NCBI RefSeq assembly: GCF_018131015.1
Contig: NZ_JAFCJJ010000018.1
Location: 62,001 to 126,000 of the forward strand
Source: Bradyrhizobium diazoefficiens
Lineage (GTDB): Bacteria > Pseudomonadota > Alphaproteobacteria > Rhizobiales > Xanthobacteraceae
Direction: 5' to 3'
DNA length: 64,000 nucleotides
Below, piece after piece: positions 48,764 through 56,911 of this stretch. Every line of letters starts with the position of its first letter. The stretch's first letter is position 1. Under the pieces are notes generated by a model, which had not been told where the DNA came from, ran no database searches, and saw nothing but the letters and a program-made list of their open reading frames with translations. Both the position numbers and the translations under genes were made by a program.

Positions 48764-49770
48764 GACTGCCCTGCCCCGCGCGTCGCGATGTCCTCGGCGA
48801 TCGCGGAGACCGCCTTCGGGTTGGTGACGATGCCCATGTGGTTGATGCCGTCGAGCATCTTGACGTCGACCGACGGCTTCAGCGCCTGGACCGTCTCGGC
48901 ATATTTGGCCGAAATCATCATCTCGTCCTCCGCCGCGCCGAAGATCGTCATCGGATGCGCCACCGCCGGGAAATCGAGGCGGTAGCCGCGCGTCGCGAAG
49001 TTGCGCATCAGCCGGTCGGAATAGGTCGAGACCAGGACCTTGTCGTAGTTCGGCGGCACCGCGAAGGCGAGCACCGGAAGCTGCGAACAGCAGTCGATGC
49101 CGAGCTTGCGCAACGCCGCGAGGCCGAGGAAGCGCGGGATGTCGGCATTGGCCCAGCCCCCCGAATGCGGCTTGTTGGTCGGGGCGTCATAGCCGAGATA
49201 GGGCGCGAGCAGCACGGTGCGGACGAACATGTCCTGCATGATCGGGGTCGCCGCGACGCGCAGCGAGAAGCCGGCGCCGGCGGAATGGCCGATCAGGGTC
49301 AGCGGCAGGTCGGGCGCGCTCTTGCGGACAACGGCGACGAAATCGACGAGATCGTCCTCGAGCTGGCCGACATAGCCGATGTCGCCGCGGGTGCCGGAGC
49401 CGCCATGGCCGCGCATGTCCAGCGCCCAGGTCTCGACGCCGTGCTCGGCGATCGCATGGGTCAGCGCGTGGTTGACGGTGCCGCTGGAGCCGGACGAGCC
49501 ATGGATGAAGATCGCGCCGCGGCCGGTCGGCGCCCCCTTCGACGCATAGTGGCGGAAGCCGATCCAGGTGCCGTCGCGGGCCTGGAAGCGCTCGAGCGGC
49601 GGCATGGTCGAGAAGTCGACGATCTTCACGGAGTCCGAGACCGAATGCAGCTCGGGCGGCCGCTGCAGCGGCGTCGCGATCATCGCGGCCAGGATCAGCG
49701 CCACGCCGCCGACCGCGCACAGACCCCATTTCAGCAGGTTCAAGGCACCGCGCAGCAAGGGGATCGCCAT
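48760..49770 (-). CDS. Membrane-anchored alpha/beta hydrolase (serine type)
   Basis: 336 residues. One N-terminal membrane anchor (LLKWGLCAVGGVALILAAMI) precedes an alpha/beta hydrolase domain. The oxyanion region is GAIFIHGSSGSSGTVNH, the nucleophile Ser163 is in LTLIGHSAGAGFSL, a late Asp region is PMTIFGAAEDEMM, and the His is in DGINHMGIV. It could be a lipase/esterase or monoacylglycerol-lipase-type enzyme acting at the inner membrane. It is the first gene of a three-gene operon with a membrane protein and a winged-helix regulator, and the promoter and operator sit 31-66 bases upstream of its ATG. Confidence 0.8.
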   Translation of the reverse strand: MAIPLLRGALNLLKWGLCAVGGVALILAAMIATPLQRPPELHSVSDSVKIVDFSTMPPLERFQARDGTWIGFRHYASKGAPTGRGAIFIHGSSGSSGTVNHALTHAIAEHGVETWALDMRGHGGSGTRGDIGYVGQLEDDLVDFVAVVRKSAPDLPLTLIGHSAGAGFSLRVAATPIMQDMFVRTVLLAPYLGYDAPTNKPHSGGWANADIPRFLGLAALRKLGIDCCSQLPVLAFAVPPNYDKVLVSTYSDRLMRNFATRGYRLDFPAVAHPMTIFGAAEDEMMISAKYAETVQALKPSVDVKMLDGINHMGIVTNPKAVSAIAEDIATRGAGQS

Positions 49771-49800
49771 GGCTCAGAACTCCTTGATTTTACGATCGAT

Positions 49801-49836
49801 AGAGAACTCTATATTACAGAGTACTCTTGGTGTCAA
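49801..49836 (-). promoter_or_regulatory. Sigma-70-type promoter with overlapping palindromic operator
   Basis: On the minus strand TTGACA (complement of 49831-49836) and TATAGA (complement of 49808-49813) are separated by exactly 17 bases. Overlapping the spacer and -10 box is a near-perfect inverted repeat: arms GAGAACTCT (49802-49810) and AGAGTACTC (49818-49826) around ATATTAC; eight of nine positions are complementary. It lies 31 bases upstream of the hydrolase start. A repressor bound here would block RNA polymerase; the small regulator encoded at the end of the operon is the obvious candidate. Confidence 0.75.
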
Positions 49837-49889
49837 TCGCAGGATTGGCGCCGGGCGGCGAAAATCCTTAACGTCGGCAAAACCCCAAA

Positions 49890-51530
49890 ATGCCGAATCG
49901 TTTGCCGATGCCGCCTGCGGAACCCCTGCTCAACGCCCCCGAATTCACCGTTTCCGAGTTGTCGCTGTCCCTGAAGCGGACGGTGGAGGACACCTATGGC
50001 CATGTCCGCGTCCGCGGCGAGATCTCGGGTTTTCGCGGGGCCCACTCCTCCGGCCATTGCTATTTCGCGCTCAAGGACGAGAGCGCCAAGATCGAGGCGG
50101 TGATCTGGAAGGGCGTGCACGGCCGCATGCGCTTCAAGCCCCAGGAGGGGCTCGAGGTGATCGCCACCGGCAAGCTCACGACCTATCCCGGCTCCTCGAA
50201 ATACCAGATCGTGATCGAGGCGCTGGAGCCGGCCGGCATCGGCGCGCTGATGGCGCTGATGGAGGAGCGCAAGAAGAAGCTCGCGGCCGAAGGCCTGTTC
50301 GACGAGGCGCGCAAGCAGCTTCTGCCCTGGCTGCCGGAGGTGATCGGCGTCGTGACCTCGCCGACCGGCGCCGTCATCCGCGACATCCTGCATCGGCTCG
50401 AGGACCGCTTTCCCCGCCGCGTGCTGGTGTGGCCGGTCAAGGTGCAGGGCGACGGCTCGGCCGAGCAGGTCGCGGCCGCGATCCGCGGCTTCAACGCGCT
50501 GCCGGAGGGCGGCAGGATTCCGCGGCCGGACGTGCTGATCGTCGCGCGCGGCGGCGGCTCGCTGGAGGATCTCTGGTCGTTCAACGAGGAGATCGTGGTG
50601 CGGGCGGCGGCCGAGAGCATGATCCCGCTGATCTCGGCGGTCGGCCACGAGACCGACATCACGCTGATCGACTTCGTCGCCGACAAGCGCGCGCCGACGC
50701 CGACGGCGGCGGCCGAGATGGCGGTGCCGGTGCGCAGCGAATTGTTCGTCGAGGTCGCCGATCTCGCCCGCCGCACCCGCGCCTATTGGCAGCGCGCCCA
50801 TGAAAGCCGCCGCAGCGAACTGCGTGCCGCTGCGCGCGCATTGCCGGCGGCGTCCGACCTGCTGGCGATCCCGCGGCAGCGGCTGGATTCGGCGGGCAGC
50901 GCCCTGCCCCGCTGCCTCAAGGCCAACACCCATGCGCATTTCCGCCGCTTCACCGCCGCGAGCGCCAAGCTGACGCTGCGCGTGCTGCACGGCCAGATCT
51001 CGCAGGCCGATCACCGCCTCACGGTGTGCGGCGAGCGGCTCGGCCTGTCGGCGCGCTCGCTGCTGCGGCAGCGGCGCGACCGCTTCGCCGGGCTGGAAGT
51101 GCGCCTGCGCGCCTCAAGGCTCTCCAACGCGCAGGCGCAGCGCAACGCCATTGCCCGCCAGCGCGAGCGCACGCAACGCCTAGCCGAGCGCGCCGGCCGC
51201 GCGCTGGCGACGCTGCTGCAGCGGCTCGATGCCCGGGTCGAGAACAGCGGCAAGCTGCTCTCGGCGTTGTCCTATCGCAGCGTGCTCGCGCGCGGCTTTG
51301 CGCTGGTGCGCGATGAGGCCGGTCGTCCCGTGCATGCGGCAGACGGCATCGGGCCGAATGCGCGGCTCGAGATCGAGTTCGCGGACGGCCGTGTGGGCGC
51401 GACGGCGGATGCGGATCGCCCCGCGCCGGCGGCAAAGCGTGCACCGGCGCAGGCAAAGCCGGCCGCGCAGGAGACCAAGCCCGCACCGAAGCGCGTGGCA
51501 AAGCCGGTGGATCAGGGCAGCTTGTTCTAG
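49890..51530 (+). CDS. xseA: Exodeoxyribonuclease VII large subunit
   Basis: 546 residues; E. coli XseA is 456. The OB-fold N-terminus (FTVSELSLSLKRTVEDTYGH, GRGEISGFR type), the catalytic region with LIVARGGGSLEDLWSFNEE, SAVGHETDITLIDFVADKRA and PTPTAAAEMAV are all intact. The middle is a long helical stretch with many Arg/Ala residues, and the end is a Lys/Ala/Pro-rich tail (AAKRAPAQAKPAAQETKPAP) beyond the E. coli length. With XseB it degrades single-stranded DNA. The start ATG 49890 was chosen; the ATG at 49908 also fits. xseB is not in the window. Confidence 0.94.
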   Translation: MPNRLPMPPAEPLLNAPEFTVSELSLSLKRTVEDTYGHVRVRGEISGFRGAHSSGHCYFALKDESAKIEAVIWKGVHGRMRFKPQEGLEVIATGKLTTYPGSSKYQIVIEALEPAGIGALMALMEERKKKLAAEGLFDEARKQLLPWLPEVIGVVTSPTGAVIRDILHRLEDRFPRRVLVWPVKVQGDGSAEQVAAAIRGFNALPEGGRIPRPDVLIVARGGGSLEDLWSFNEEIVVRAAAESMIPLISAVGHETDITLIDFVADKRAPTPTAAAEMAVPVRSELFVEVADLARRTRAYWQRAHESRRSELRAAARALPAASDLLAIPRQRLDSAGSALPRCLKANTHAHFRRFTAASAKLTLRVLHGQISQADHRLTVCGERLGLSARSLLRQRRDRFAGLEVRLRASRLSNAQAQRNAIARQRERTQRLAERAGRALATLLQRLDARVENSGKLLSALSYRSVLARGFALVRDEAGRPVHAADGIGPNARLEIEFADGRVGATADADRPAPAAKRAPAQAKPAAQETKPAPKRVAKPVDQGSLF

Positions 51531-51555
51531 GCGATGGTGGCGCAACATCCCTGGT

Positions 51556-51682
51556 GTCGTCCTGGCGAAAGCCAGGACCCATACCGCGGAATCTATCGAT
51601 TACGCCTGGTGTCAGTCCCGAACGACCAACCTTCGCCAAACTTCTCCCTGGGGTAATGGGTCCTGGCTTTCGCCAGGACGAC
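51556..51682. repeat. Palindromic intergenic repeat, family B copy 2 (interior inverted)
   Basis: Outer arms GTCGTCCTGGCGAAAGCCAG and CTGGCTTTCGCCAGGACGAC match copy 1 at 34995, but the interior reads CCGAACGACCAACCTTCGCC and AAACTTCTCCCTGGGGTAAT, the reverse complement of the interior of copy 1. So the whole element is present in the other orientation. It follows the xseA stop. Confidence 0.85.
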
Positions 51683-51741
51683 ACTGGGAGAGAGAGTGCT
51701 CCACACATGCATCGCCGTGCGGAGCAACAGCGGTCCTCGCC

Positions 51742-51891
51742 CTACCGGCAGGACAATCCCGCCTCGATGGTGGTCCAGAAGCCGCAATGATCCGCCGCGT
51801 GCTGTCTCGCGCCGGCGTCGGCTTCGAACAGGAAGATCGCGACGGTGAAGACGATCAGTGCGGAGGAGAAGAGAGCGAGGCGGTTGCGCAT
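51742..51891 (-). CDS. Possible small exported or membrane protein
   Basis: 49 codons from ATG 51889-51891: MRNRLALFSSALIVFTVAIF begins a hydrophobic segment, followed by LFEADAGARQHAADHCGFWT and TTIEAGLSCR. A signal or anchor sequence with two cysteines in a short tail is plausible. There is no clear ribosome-binding site and no homologue I can name, so expression is uncertain. It is the only frame with protein-like features in this 600-base region between xseA and the dienelactone-hydrolase-like gene. Confidence 0.35.
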   Translation of the reverse strand: MRNRLALFSSALIVFTVAIFLFEADAGARQHAADHCGFWTTIEAGLSCR

Positions 51892-52068
51892 GGGAATTGC
51901 GTTGAAGCGGCAAGATGGTCGAATGAGGGCGTGATCATAGGCTGAAACCGTCGCGAGGCGCGATCCGTAGATTTGCGGTCGGCCATCATGATCCGTGCAG
52001 GGCGGTGGTCGATGCGGGGCTGTCCGCCTCAATTGTTCCTCGGGCGGCCCCGCTTCCGCCTTCGCTCT

Positions 52069-52128
52069 TCGAGCTACGGCGCGACAAGTCCGGCTTCGCG
52101 TCTATCGAGCTAGGGCGCGACAGGTCCG
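52069..52128. repeat. Direct repeat pair in intergenic region
   Basis: Two 24-base copies of TCGAGCTACGGCGCGACAAG/TCCG begin at 52069 and 52105, differing at two positions, so the period is 36. They lie 8 bases before the end of the minus-strand hydrolase-like gene at 52136. No reading frame or clear function is attached to them. Confidence 0.6.
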
Positions 52129-52135
52129 CTCATCG

Positions 52136-52960
52136 CTACCGCGCCAGCCATTGCGCTACTTCCTTCTGCGCATCGGCGCGGGCGACCGCATCGGTGCCGA
52201 GATGGCCGTGCTCGGGCGTTGCGGCATCGGGCGTGCCGGCGGCGGCATGCAGCGGCGTGTTGGCGCGGTCGAAATCGTGATAGGCGCCGGGATAGACCAC
52301 GATGCGCGCGAGCGCGCTGCGGCCGTGCGCGCCGTCCACCATCTGGCGGCAGGCCGGCGGCGAGGACACGTCGTCATTGTCGCCGATCAGCACCAGGGTC
52401 GGCACCCGCGTGCTCCAGCCGAGGCCGGCGGAAATCCGGCAGTCCGGATAGAACGCGATCGCGGCGCGAAAATCCGGCGCCATGTCGCGCGCACCGCTCT
52501 GCGGCCGCACCGCCCAGAGCAGCGCGCTCGCGCCGTTGGCCCAGCCGATCAGGCTGACGCGGTCGCGCGCGACCCAGGCCTGCTTCATCAGCCAGCTCCG
52601 CGCCGCGAAGATGTCGCCGACGCGCTCGCGCCGCGCCTTGACGTGGACGTCCTTGACGCGGCATTGCGGCCCGATCTCGCGCGAGCCGTAGCTGTCGGGC
52701 AGCAGCACCGCATTGCCCTCCTTGAGCAGTTGCAGGGCCCAGTCGCGATAGCGCGGCATCACCGGCTCGGAATGGCTGCCGAGGCCGCCGCAGCCATGCA
52801 GCGCGATCACGGTCGGAAACGGCCCCTCGCCTGCGGGCTTGAAGAGCTGCGCATGCAGAATTCCCGTCGACAGCGGAATGTCGACCTGCTGCGGCGCCGG
52901 CGAAGCATGCGCGGCGGAGGCGAGCCACGTCAGGAACAGGGCGGTCAGTCGAAGGCGCAT
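52136..52960 (-). CDS. Exported dienelactone-hydrolase-family protein lacking the serine nucleophile
   Basis: 274 residues with signal peptide (MRLRLTALFLTWLASAAHA). The alpha/beta hydrolase core is clear: TVIALHGCGGLGSHSEP, VSLIGWANGASALLWA, LVLIGDNDDVSS and YPGAYHDFDRAN. The nucleophile elbow, normally GWSNGG in this family, reads GWANGA: residue 141 is Ala. Asp195 and His228 are kept. This suggests a non-catalytic pseudo-enzyme or a changed mechanism. The Cys-rich HGCGG is typical. Start ATG at 52958-52960; a longer in-frame start at 53041 would not give a signal peptide. Substrate unknown. Confidence 0.8.
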   Translation of the reverse strand: MRLRLTALFLTWLASAAHASPAPQQVDIPLSTGILHAQLFKPAGEGPFPTVIALHGCGGLGSHSEPVMPRYRDWALQLLKEGNAVLLPDSYGSREIGPQCRVKDVHVKARRERVGDIFAARSWLMKQAWVARDRVSLIGWANGASALLWAVRPQSGARDMAPDFRAAIAFYPDCRISAGLGWSTRVPTLVLIGDNDDVSSPPACRQMVDGAHGRSALARIVVYPGAYHDFDRANTPLHAAAGTPDAATPEHGHLGTDAVARADAQKEVAQWLAR

Positions 52961-53154
52961 CGGACTCGTCCGCAACAGATGCCGGAACCAGCTATCCCTC
53001 GGTCGAAGCACTATCATGCGGAAACAGCGGCAAAACATCACAAAGCGGTGGGTTTAACGGGCGGACAAGCCACCCTATCTATGCTACATCCCGTCCAACA
53101 CATCGTTCCCCTCCAGGCTTTTGCCGGAGAGGCCCTCCACGGAGACTTTCGACC

Positions 53155-53379
53155 GTGCTGAACAAGTTCGGCCCCTCGGGCCATGGCGAAGCCCAGGTGC
53201 AATATCTCGACGGCGATTTCCGCGTGATCTCGCCGGGGACGTTCGTGCGCTGCGCGATCACCGACACGCGGATCCCGCTCGACGAGCTGAAGTACTGGAG
53301 CGTGGACCTGCAGGAAGCCTACGCCACGCCTGCGGCCGTGCTGCAGCGGCATTTTCCGAAGGCGCCGAAGCCGCAGTGA
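53155..53379 (+). CDS. DUF2093 domain protein
   Basis: 74 residues, the whole protein is one DUF2093 domain: MLNKFGPSGHGEAQVQYLDG, DFRVISPGTFVRCAITDTRI, PLDELKYWSVDLQEAYATP. It is a conserved alphaproteobacterial small protein with no known function. The start is GTG at 53155 with GGAG nine bases upstream. It precedes the convergent PsiF-like gene by only 10 bases. Family identity is sure; role is not. Confidence 0.88.
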   Translation: MLNKFGPSGHGEAQVQYLDGDFRVISPGTFVRCAITDTRIPLDELKYWSVDLQEAYATPAAVLQRHFPKAPKPQ

Positions 53380-53389
53380 GACCGCGCGG

Positions 53390-53686
53390 TTATTGCTGCC
53401 CCGCGCCATCGCCGCCCACGCAGGCCTTGATGAAATCTTTCCGGCCCTGCCCGACGATCTTCTGATCGATCGCCTGCTTCAAACAATCGAGCCGCGCCTG
53501 CGCCATGCAGAGCTGCATCTGGTCGCGCTTGTCCTGCCCCTTCAGGCTTGCCGTGGTGGCGAGGCACGACATGCGCTTGCTCGCAGGCACCGTGGCGGGA
53601 GCGGCGGGCGGTGTGGTTTGCGCAAGCACGGGCGCAACAAGCAGACACAAAAGGCCGGCGGCGGCGGCCACGGAGGGCAGTTTCAT
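53390..53686 (-). CDS. Small exported PsiF-like protein
   Basis: 98 residues. The signal peptide is LPSVAAAAGLLCLLVAPVLA. The mature part is Pro/Thr-rich (TTPPAAPATVPAS), then a cysteine-bearing helical segment CLATTASLKGQDKRDQMQLC and DQKIVGQGRKDFIKACVGG, which fits the PsiF repeat pattern of a lysine/arginine helix with a GR.FM..C finish. The family, named for phosphate-starvation induction, has no biochemical role. ATG at 53684-53686 chosen over an upstream start at 53776 because the shorter one gives the signal peptide. Confidence 0.65.
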   Translation of the reverse strand: MKLPSVAAAAGLLCLLVAPVLAQTTPPAAPATVPASKRMSCLATTASLKGQDKRDQMQLCMAQARLDCLKQAIDQKIVGQGRKDFIKACVGGDGAGQQ

Positions 53687-53747
53687 CGCATTCTCCCGAT
53701 CGGCTGCAACCGATAGGCGTGTTGCGATGAACGTCGCGTGAATATCC

Positions 53748-53869
53748 TCGTCGCCCTGGCGAAAGCCAGGGCCCATTATCCCGACCGCACATGTGAGGCA
53801 TCGTCGGAGCCGCAGTGAATCGCAAAACTGAATTCAGTGGCAATGGGTCCTGGCTTTCGCCAGGACGAC
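53748..53869. repeat. Palindromic intergenic repeat, family B copy 3
   Basis: Outer arms TCGCCCTGGCGAAAGCCAGG and CTGGCTTTCGCCAGGACGAC keep the family B ends, but the interior (AATCGCAAAACTGAATTCAG) is unrelated to copies 1 and 2. It ends 10 bases before the end of lpxK. Shared ends with variable interiors are typical of mosaic elements. Confidence 0.8.
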
Positions 53870-53879
53870 GGCGGAGGTT

Positions 53880-54896
53880 TCAACGGCTTGCGAACCGCCG
53901 CTCGCGCGCCTTGTAGAGATGGTCGCAGATCAGTTGCTTGAGCCCGGCCGGGTCGTCGAACTCGAGCTGGACGGCGAACGGCACGATGCCCTCGGGTACA
54001 TCATCGCGGCCGCGCAGGCGCGCAAGATCCTTTTCCGTCGTCACCAGCGTGAGCTGCTCGCGTCCCGCGTCGGCCGCGAGCGACGCGAGTTCCTCGCGCG
54101 AGAACATGTGATGGTCGGCGAAGGGGCGCGTGCGGGCGACTTCGATGCCACTCGCACGAAGGGTGCGGAAGAAGCGCTCGGGGTCACCGATGCCGGCGAA
54201 GGCCAAAACGCGCTTCCCGAACAGCTGTGCAAGCGAGGCCGCATCCGGCTTCAGCCGCGCGCGCAGAACCGGCTTGTTGCGCGCGGAAATCTCCGCCGCA
54301 ACAGCGTCGGCGGCATGGCCGTCGCCGATCAAGACCAGCGCGTCCGTGCGCGCGAGCTGTGCTTTCAGCGGCGCGCGCAGGGGACCGGCCGGAAACACCT
54401 TGCCGTTGCCGAGGCCGCGCTCGCTGTCGATCACGATCAGCGCGGCGTCCTTGAGGATGCGCGGGTTCTGGAAGCCGTCATCCATCAGGATCACGGTGGC
54501 GCCTTGCGATTTCGCCAGCGCGACGCCTTCGAGGCGATCGCGCGCCACCGCGACCGGCACGTCGCGCACCATCATCAGCGGCTCATCGCCGACATCGCCA
54601 GCGCTGTGGCGCTCGCGGTCGACCATCACCGGGCCTTTGAGGCGCCCGCCATAGCCGCGGCTGAGCACCACCGGCGTCTCGCCGAGCTCGCGCAGCAGTT
54701 TCGTCAGCGCCAGCACGGTCGGGGTCTTGCCGGCGCCGCCGACGTGATAGTTGCCGACGCAGATCACGGGGATGCCGGCATCGACGCCCTTGCGCGCCAT
54801 GCGGCTTGCGGTGATGGCGCCATAGAGCGCGCCGAGCGGGCGGAGCACGTGCGACTTCGGGGAACGTGGCCGGTACCAGAAGGCCGGCTCACGCAT
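53880..54896 (-). CDS. lpxK: Tetraacyldisaccharide 4'-kinase
   Basis: 338 residues. The Walker A is CVGNYHVGGAGKTPTVLAL, LpxK's own form. The family also shows VVLSRGYGGRLKGPVMVD, DVGDEPLMMVRDVPVAVARD and VILMDDGFQNPRILKDAAL. It adds the 4'-phosphate of lipid A in the inner membrane. The N-terminal RPLGALYGAITASRM has the usual amphipathic membrane helix. It overlaps waaA by 8 bases at its start, so translation is coupled. Lipid A and Kdo transfer are consecutive steps. Confidence 0.95.
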   Translation of the reverse strand: MREPAFWYRPRSPKSHVLRPLGALYGAITASRMARKGVDAGIPVICVGNYHVGGAGKTPTVLALTKLLRELGETPVVLSRGYGGRLKGPVMVDRERHSAGDVGDEPLMMVRDVPVAVARDRLEGVALAKSQGATVILMDDGFQNPRILKDAALIVIDSERGLGNGKVFPAGPLRAPLKAQLARTDALVLIGDGHAADAVAAEISARNKPVLRARLKPDAASLAQLFGKRVLAFAGIGDPERFFRTLRASGIEVARTRPFADHHMFSREELASLAADAGREQLTLVTTEKDLARLRGRDDVPEGIVPFAVQLEFDDPAGLKQLICDHLYKARERRFASR

Positions 54897-56205
54897 TGGC
54901 GGCCCCCATCTCGATGCGGAGCTGCATCAGATAGGGCTCGAGCGCGGTCATGGTGCGCTCCAGCGCGCCGCCGAGCTGGTCGACGACGCCGTGGCCGGCC
55001 CGCTGCATCTTGTCGCGCGTGACGGGATCGGCGAGCAACTGGCCGAGCTGCTTGACCAGCGCCTCCTGCGCTTCGGCCTGGCGCGCGCCGCCGCTGCGGT
55101 CGAGCGCCTCGTAGACGTCGGCGAAGTTGAAGACGTGCGGGCCATGGACGATCGCGGCCCCTAACTTGATCGCCTCGATCGGATTCTGGCCGCCATGAGG
55201 GATCAGCGAGCCGCCCATGAACACGATGGGCGAGAGGCGGTAGAACAGGCCGAGCTCGCCCATGGTGTCGGCGACATAGACGTCGGTGGCAGCGGTCGGC
55301 AATTCCTCGCGCGAACGCAGCGCCGGCGTCAGGCCGGAGGCCACGATCATCCCCGCGACCGAGGAGCCGCGATCCGGATGCCGCGGCACGATCACGGTCA
55401 GGAGCTGCGGGAAGAACGCGGCGAGGCTGCGATGCGCCGCCACCAGCATCTCCTCCTCGCCCGGATGGGTCGAGGCCGCGATCACGATCGGCCGCCCCCG
55501 CGTCATCGCCATCAGCTTCTCGAGCCTGGCGGGATCGGCGGGCGGCGCCGGCACGTCGAGCTTGAGGTTGCCGGTGACGACGACGTCGCGGCCGCCGAGC
55601 GCGGCGAAGCGCTCGGCATCGACCTTCGACTGCGCCAGACAAATGTCGAAGCGCGACAGCAGCGCCGAGATGGTGCCGTGCAGGCGCCGCCAGCGCGGGA
55701 AGGAACGCGGCGACATCCGCCCGTTGATCAGCACCAGCGGCACCCGGCGCGCCGCGCCCGCCAGGATCAGGTTCGGCCACAGATCGGATTCGATGAACAG
55801 CGCCAGCGACGGCTTCCAGTGGTCGAGGAAGCGCGCGACGTAGCGCGGGGAATCATACGGCACGTATTGATGGATGACGTCGGGTGGAAAGCGCTTGGCC
55901 ACCACCGCAGCCGAGGTGACCGTGCCGGAGGTGAGGAGGATGCGCAAATTGAGATCGCGCAGGCGCTCGATCAGCGCCGCCGCCGCCAGCACCTCGCCGA
56001 CGCTGGCGCCGTGGATCCACACCAGCGGCCCGTGCGGCCGCACGTCCTGGGACAGGCCGCGCCGTTCGCCGACGCGCGCGGGATCCTCCTTGCCCTGCTG
56101 CAGCCGCCGCTTGATCAGCGCAGGCGCGAGCGGCACGAGGCCGGAGGCGAGGCGCTGATACATCCGCAGCGTCATCGGCAGCGCGTTGGGCAGCGAATTA
56201 GCCAT
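54889..56205 (-). CDS. waaA: 3-deoxy-D-manno-octulosonic acid transferase
   Basis: 438 residues, GT30 family. The N-terminal membrane anchor is followed by RRGLSQDVRPHGPLVWIHGA with the SVGEVLAA catalytic Glu region, then TSGTVTSAAVVAKRFPPDVI, ALFIESDLWPNLI, LINGRMSPRSFPRWRR and VMGGSLIPHGGQNPIEAIKLG-like final stretches. It adds Kdo to lipid IVA precursors. The ATG at 56203-56205 has GACCTGAAG upstream and overlaps the DUF374 gene by 8 bases. It is the second gene of the lipid A cluster on this strand. Confidence 0.95.
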   Translation of the reverse strand: MANSLPNALPMTLRMYQRLASGLVPLAPALIKRRLQQGKEDPARVGERRGLSQDVRPHGPLVWIHGASVGEVLAAAALIERLRDLNLRILLTSGTVTSAAVVAKRFPPDVIHQYVPYDSPRYVARFLDHWKPSLALFIESDLWPNLILAGAARRVPLVLINGRMSPRSFPRWRRLHGTISALLSRFDICLAQSKVDAERFAALGGRDVVVTGNLKLDVPAPPADPARLEKLMAMTRGRPIVIAASTHPGEEEMLVAAHRSLAAFFPQLLTVIVPRHPDRGSSVAGMIVASGLTPALRSREELPTAATDVYVADTMGELGLFYRLSPIVFMGGSLIPHGGQNPIEAIKLGAAIVHGPHVFNFADVYEALDRSGGARQAEAQEALVKQLGQLLADPVTRDKMQRAGHGVVDQLGGALERTMTALEPYLMQLRIEMGAANA

Positions 56206-56911
56206 CTTCAGGTCCCGGGCGGCCGAGCTGCGCATAGGCGCGGCGGGTCGCTTCGTTCAAGGTCGCTTCCAGCTCCTGCCGCAGCGCTTCCATGGCGGCG
56301 GCATCGGCATCGGGAGGAACGCGGATCTCCTTGATACCGACCAATGCGCCCCGCCCGAATGGCAAATTGATGGTGGTGCGGTCCCAGTTCCCGAGCCGGA
56401 TGAAGCGGCTGGTCGCCATCGCGAATGGCATGATCGGCCGCCCCGATTCCCGCGCCAGCATGATAATGCCTAGGCCTGCGACGCGCGAGCGCTTCGGCAC
56501 GTCGGCCGTCAGCGCGACATTACAGCCGTCCTGCAGCGTGTACACCATCTCCCTGAAGGCGCCGACGCCGCCCTTGCGGTGGAAGGCGCCGCCATGGTCG
56601 CCGGAGCCGCGGATGGTGCCGATGCCGAGCCGCTCGGCCGCGATGGCGTTGAACTCGCCGTCGCGGTGCCGCGAGATCAGGACCTTGGCCCGGTAGGAGT
56701 CCTTATTCCTGATGAAGGGCGTAAGGAAATGCTGGCCGTGCCAGAAGGCGAAGATCGCGGGCATCTCCGGCTCGACGCGCCCATAGACATCCGGCGGATC
56801 GAACGTGAATTTGTTGGTCCGCCACACCAGACGCAGCCATTCGGCCGCCAGCACCCCGACGGCACGCTGAACGAAGCTGCTTCGCAGCGTATTGCGAAGC
56901 AGTTTTTTCAA
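56198..56911 (-). CDS. Lysophospholipid acyltransferase-like protein (DUF374)
   Basis: 237 residues. A hydrophobic N-terminus (VQRAVGVLAAEWLRLVWRTN) then the DUF374 block: IFAFWHGQHFLTPFIRNKDS, VLISRHRDGEFNAIAAERLG, GTIRGSGDHGGAFHRKGG. The H-x4-D-like pair and the flanking basic residues fit the PlsC/LPLAT superfamily. It is thought to act in lipid A or phospholipid acylation; in Rhizobiales it is encoded beside waaA and lpxK, as here. The exact acyl donor and acceptor are not known. Its start overlaps the upstream gene by 4 bases. Confidence 0.85.
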   Translation of the reverse strand: MKKLLRNTLRSSFVQRAVGVLAAEWLRLVWRTNKFTFDPPDVYGRVEPEMPAIFAFWHGQHFLTPFIRNKDSYRAKVLISRHRDGEFNAIAAERLGIGTIRGSGDHGGAFHRKGGVGAFREMVYTLQDGCNVALTADVPKRSRVAGLGIIMLARESGRPIMPFAMATSRFIRLGNWDRTTINLPFGRGALVGIKEIRVPPDADAAAMEALRQELEATLNEATRRAYAQLGRPGPEDG

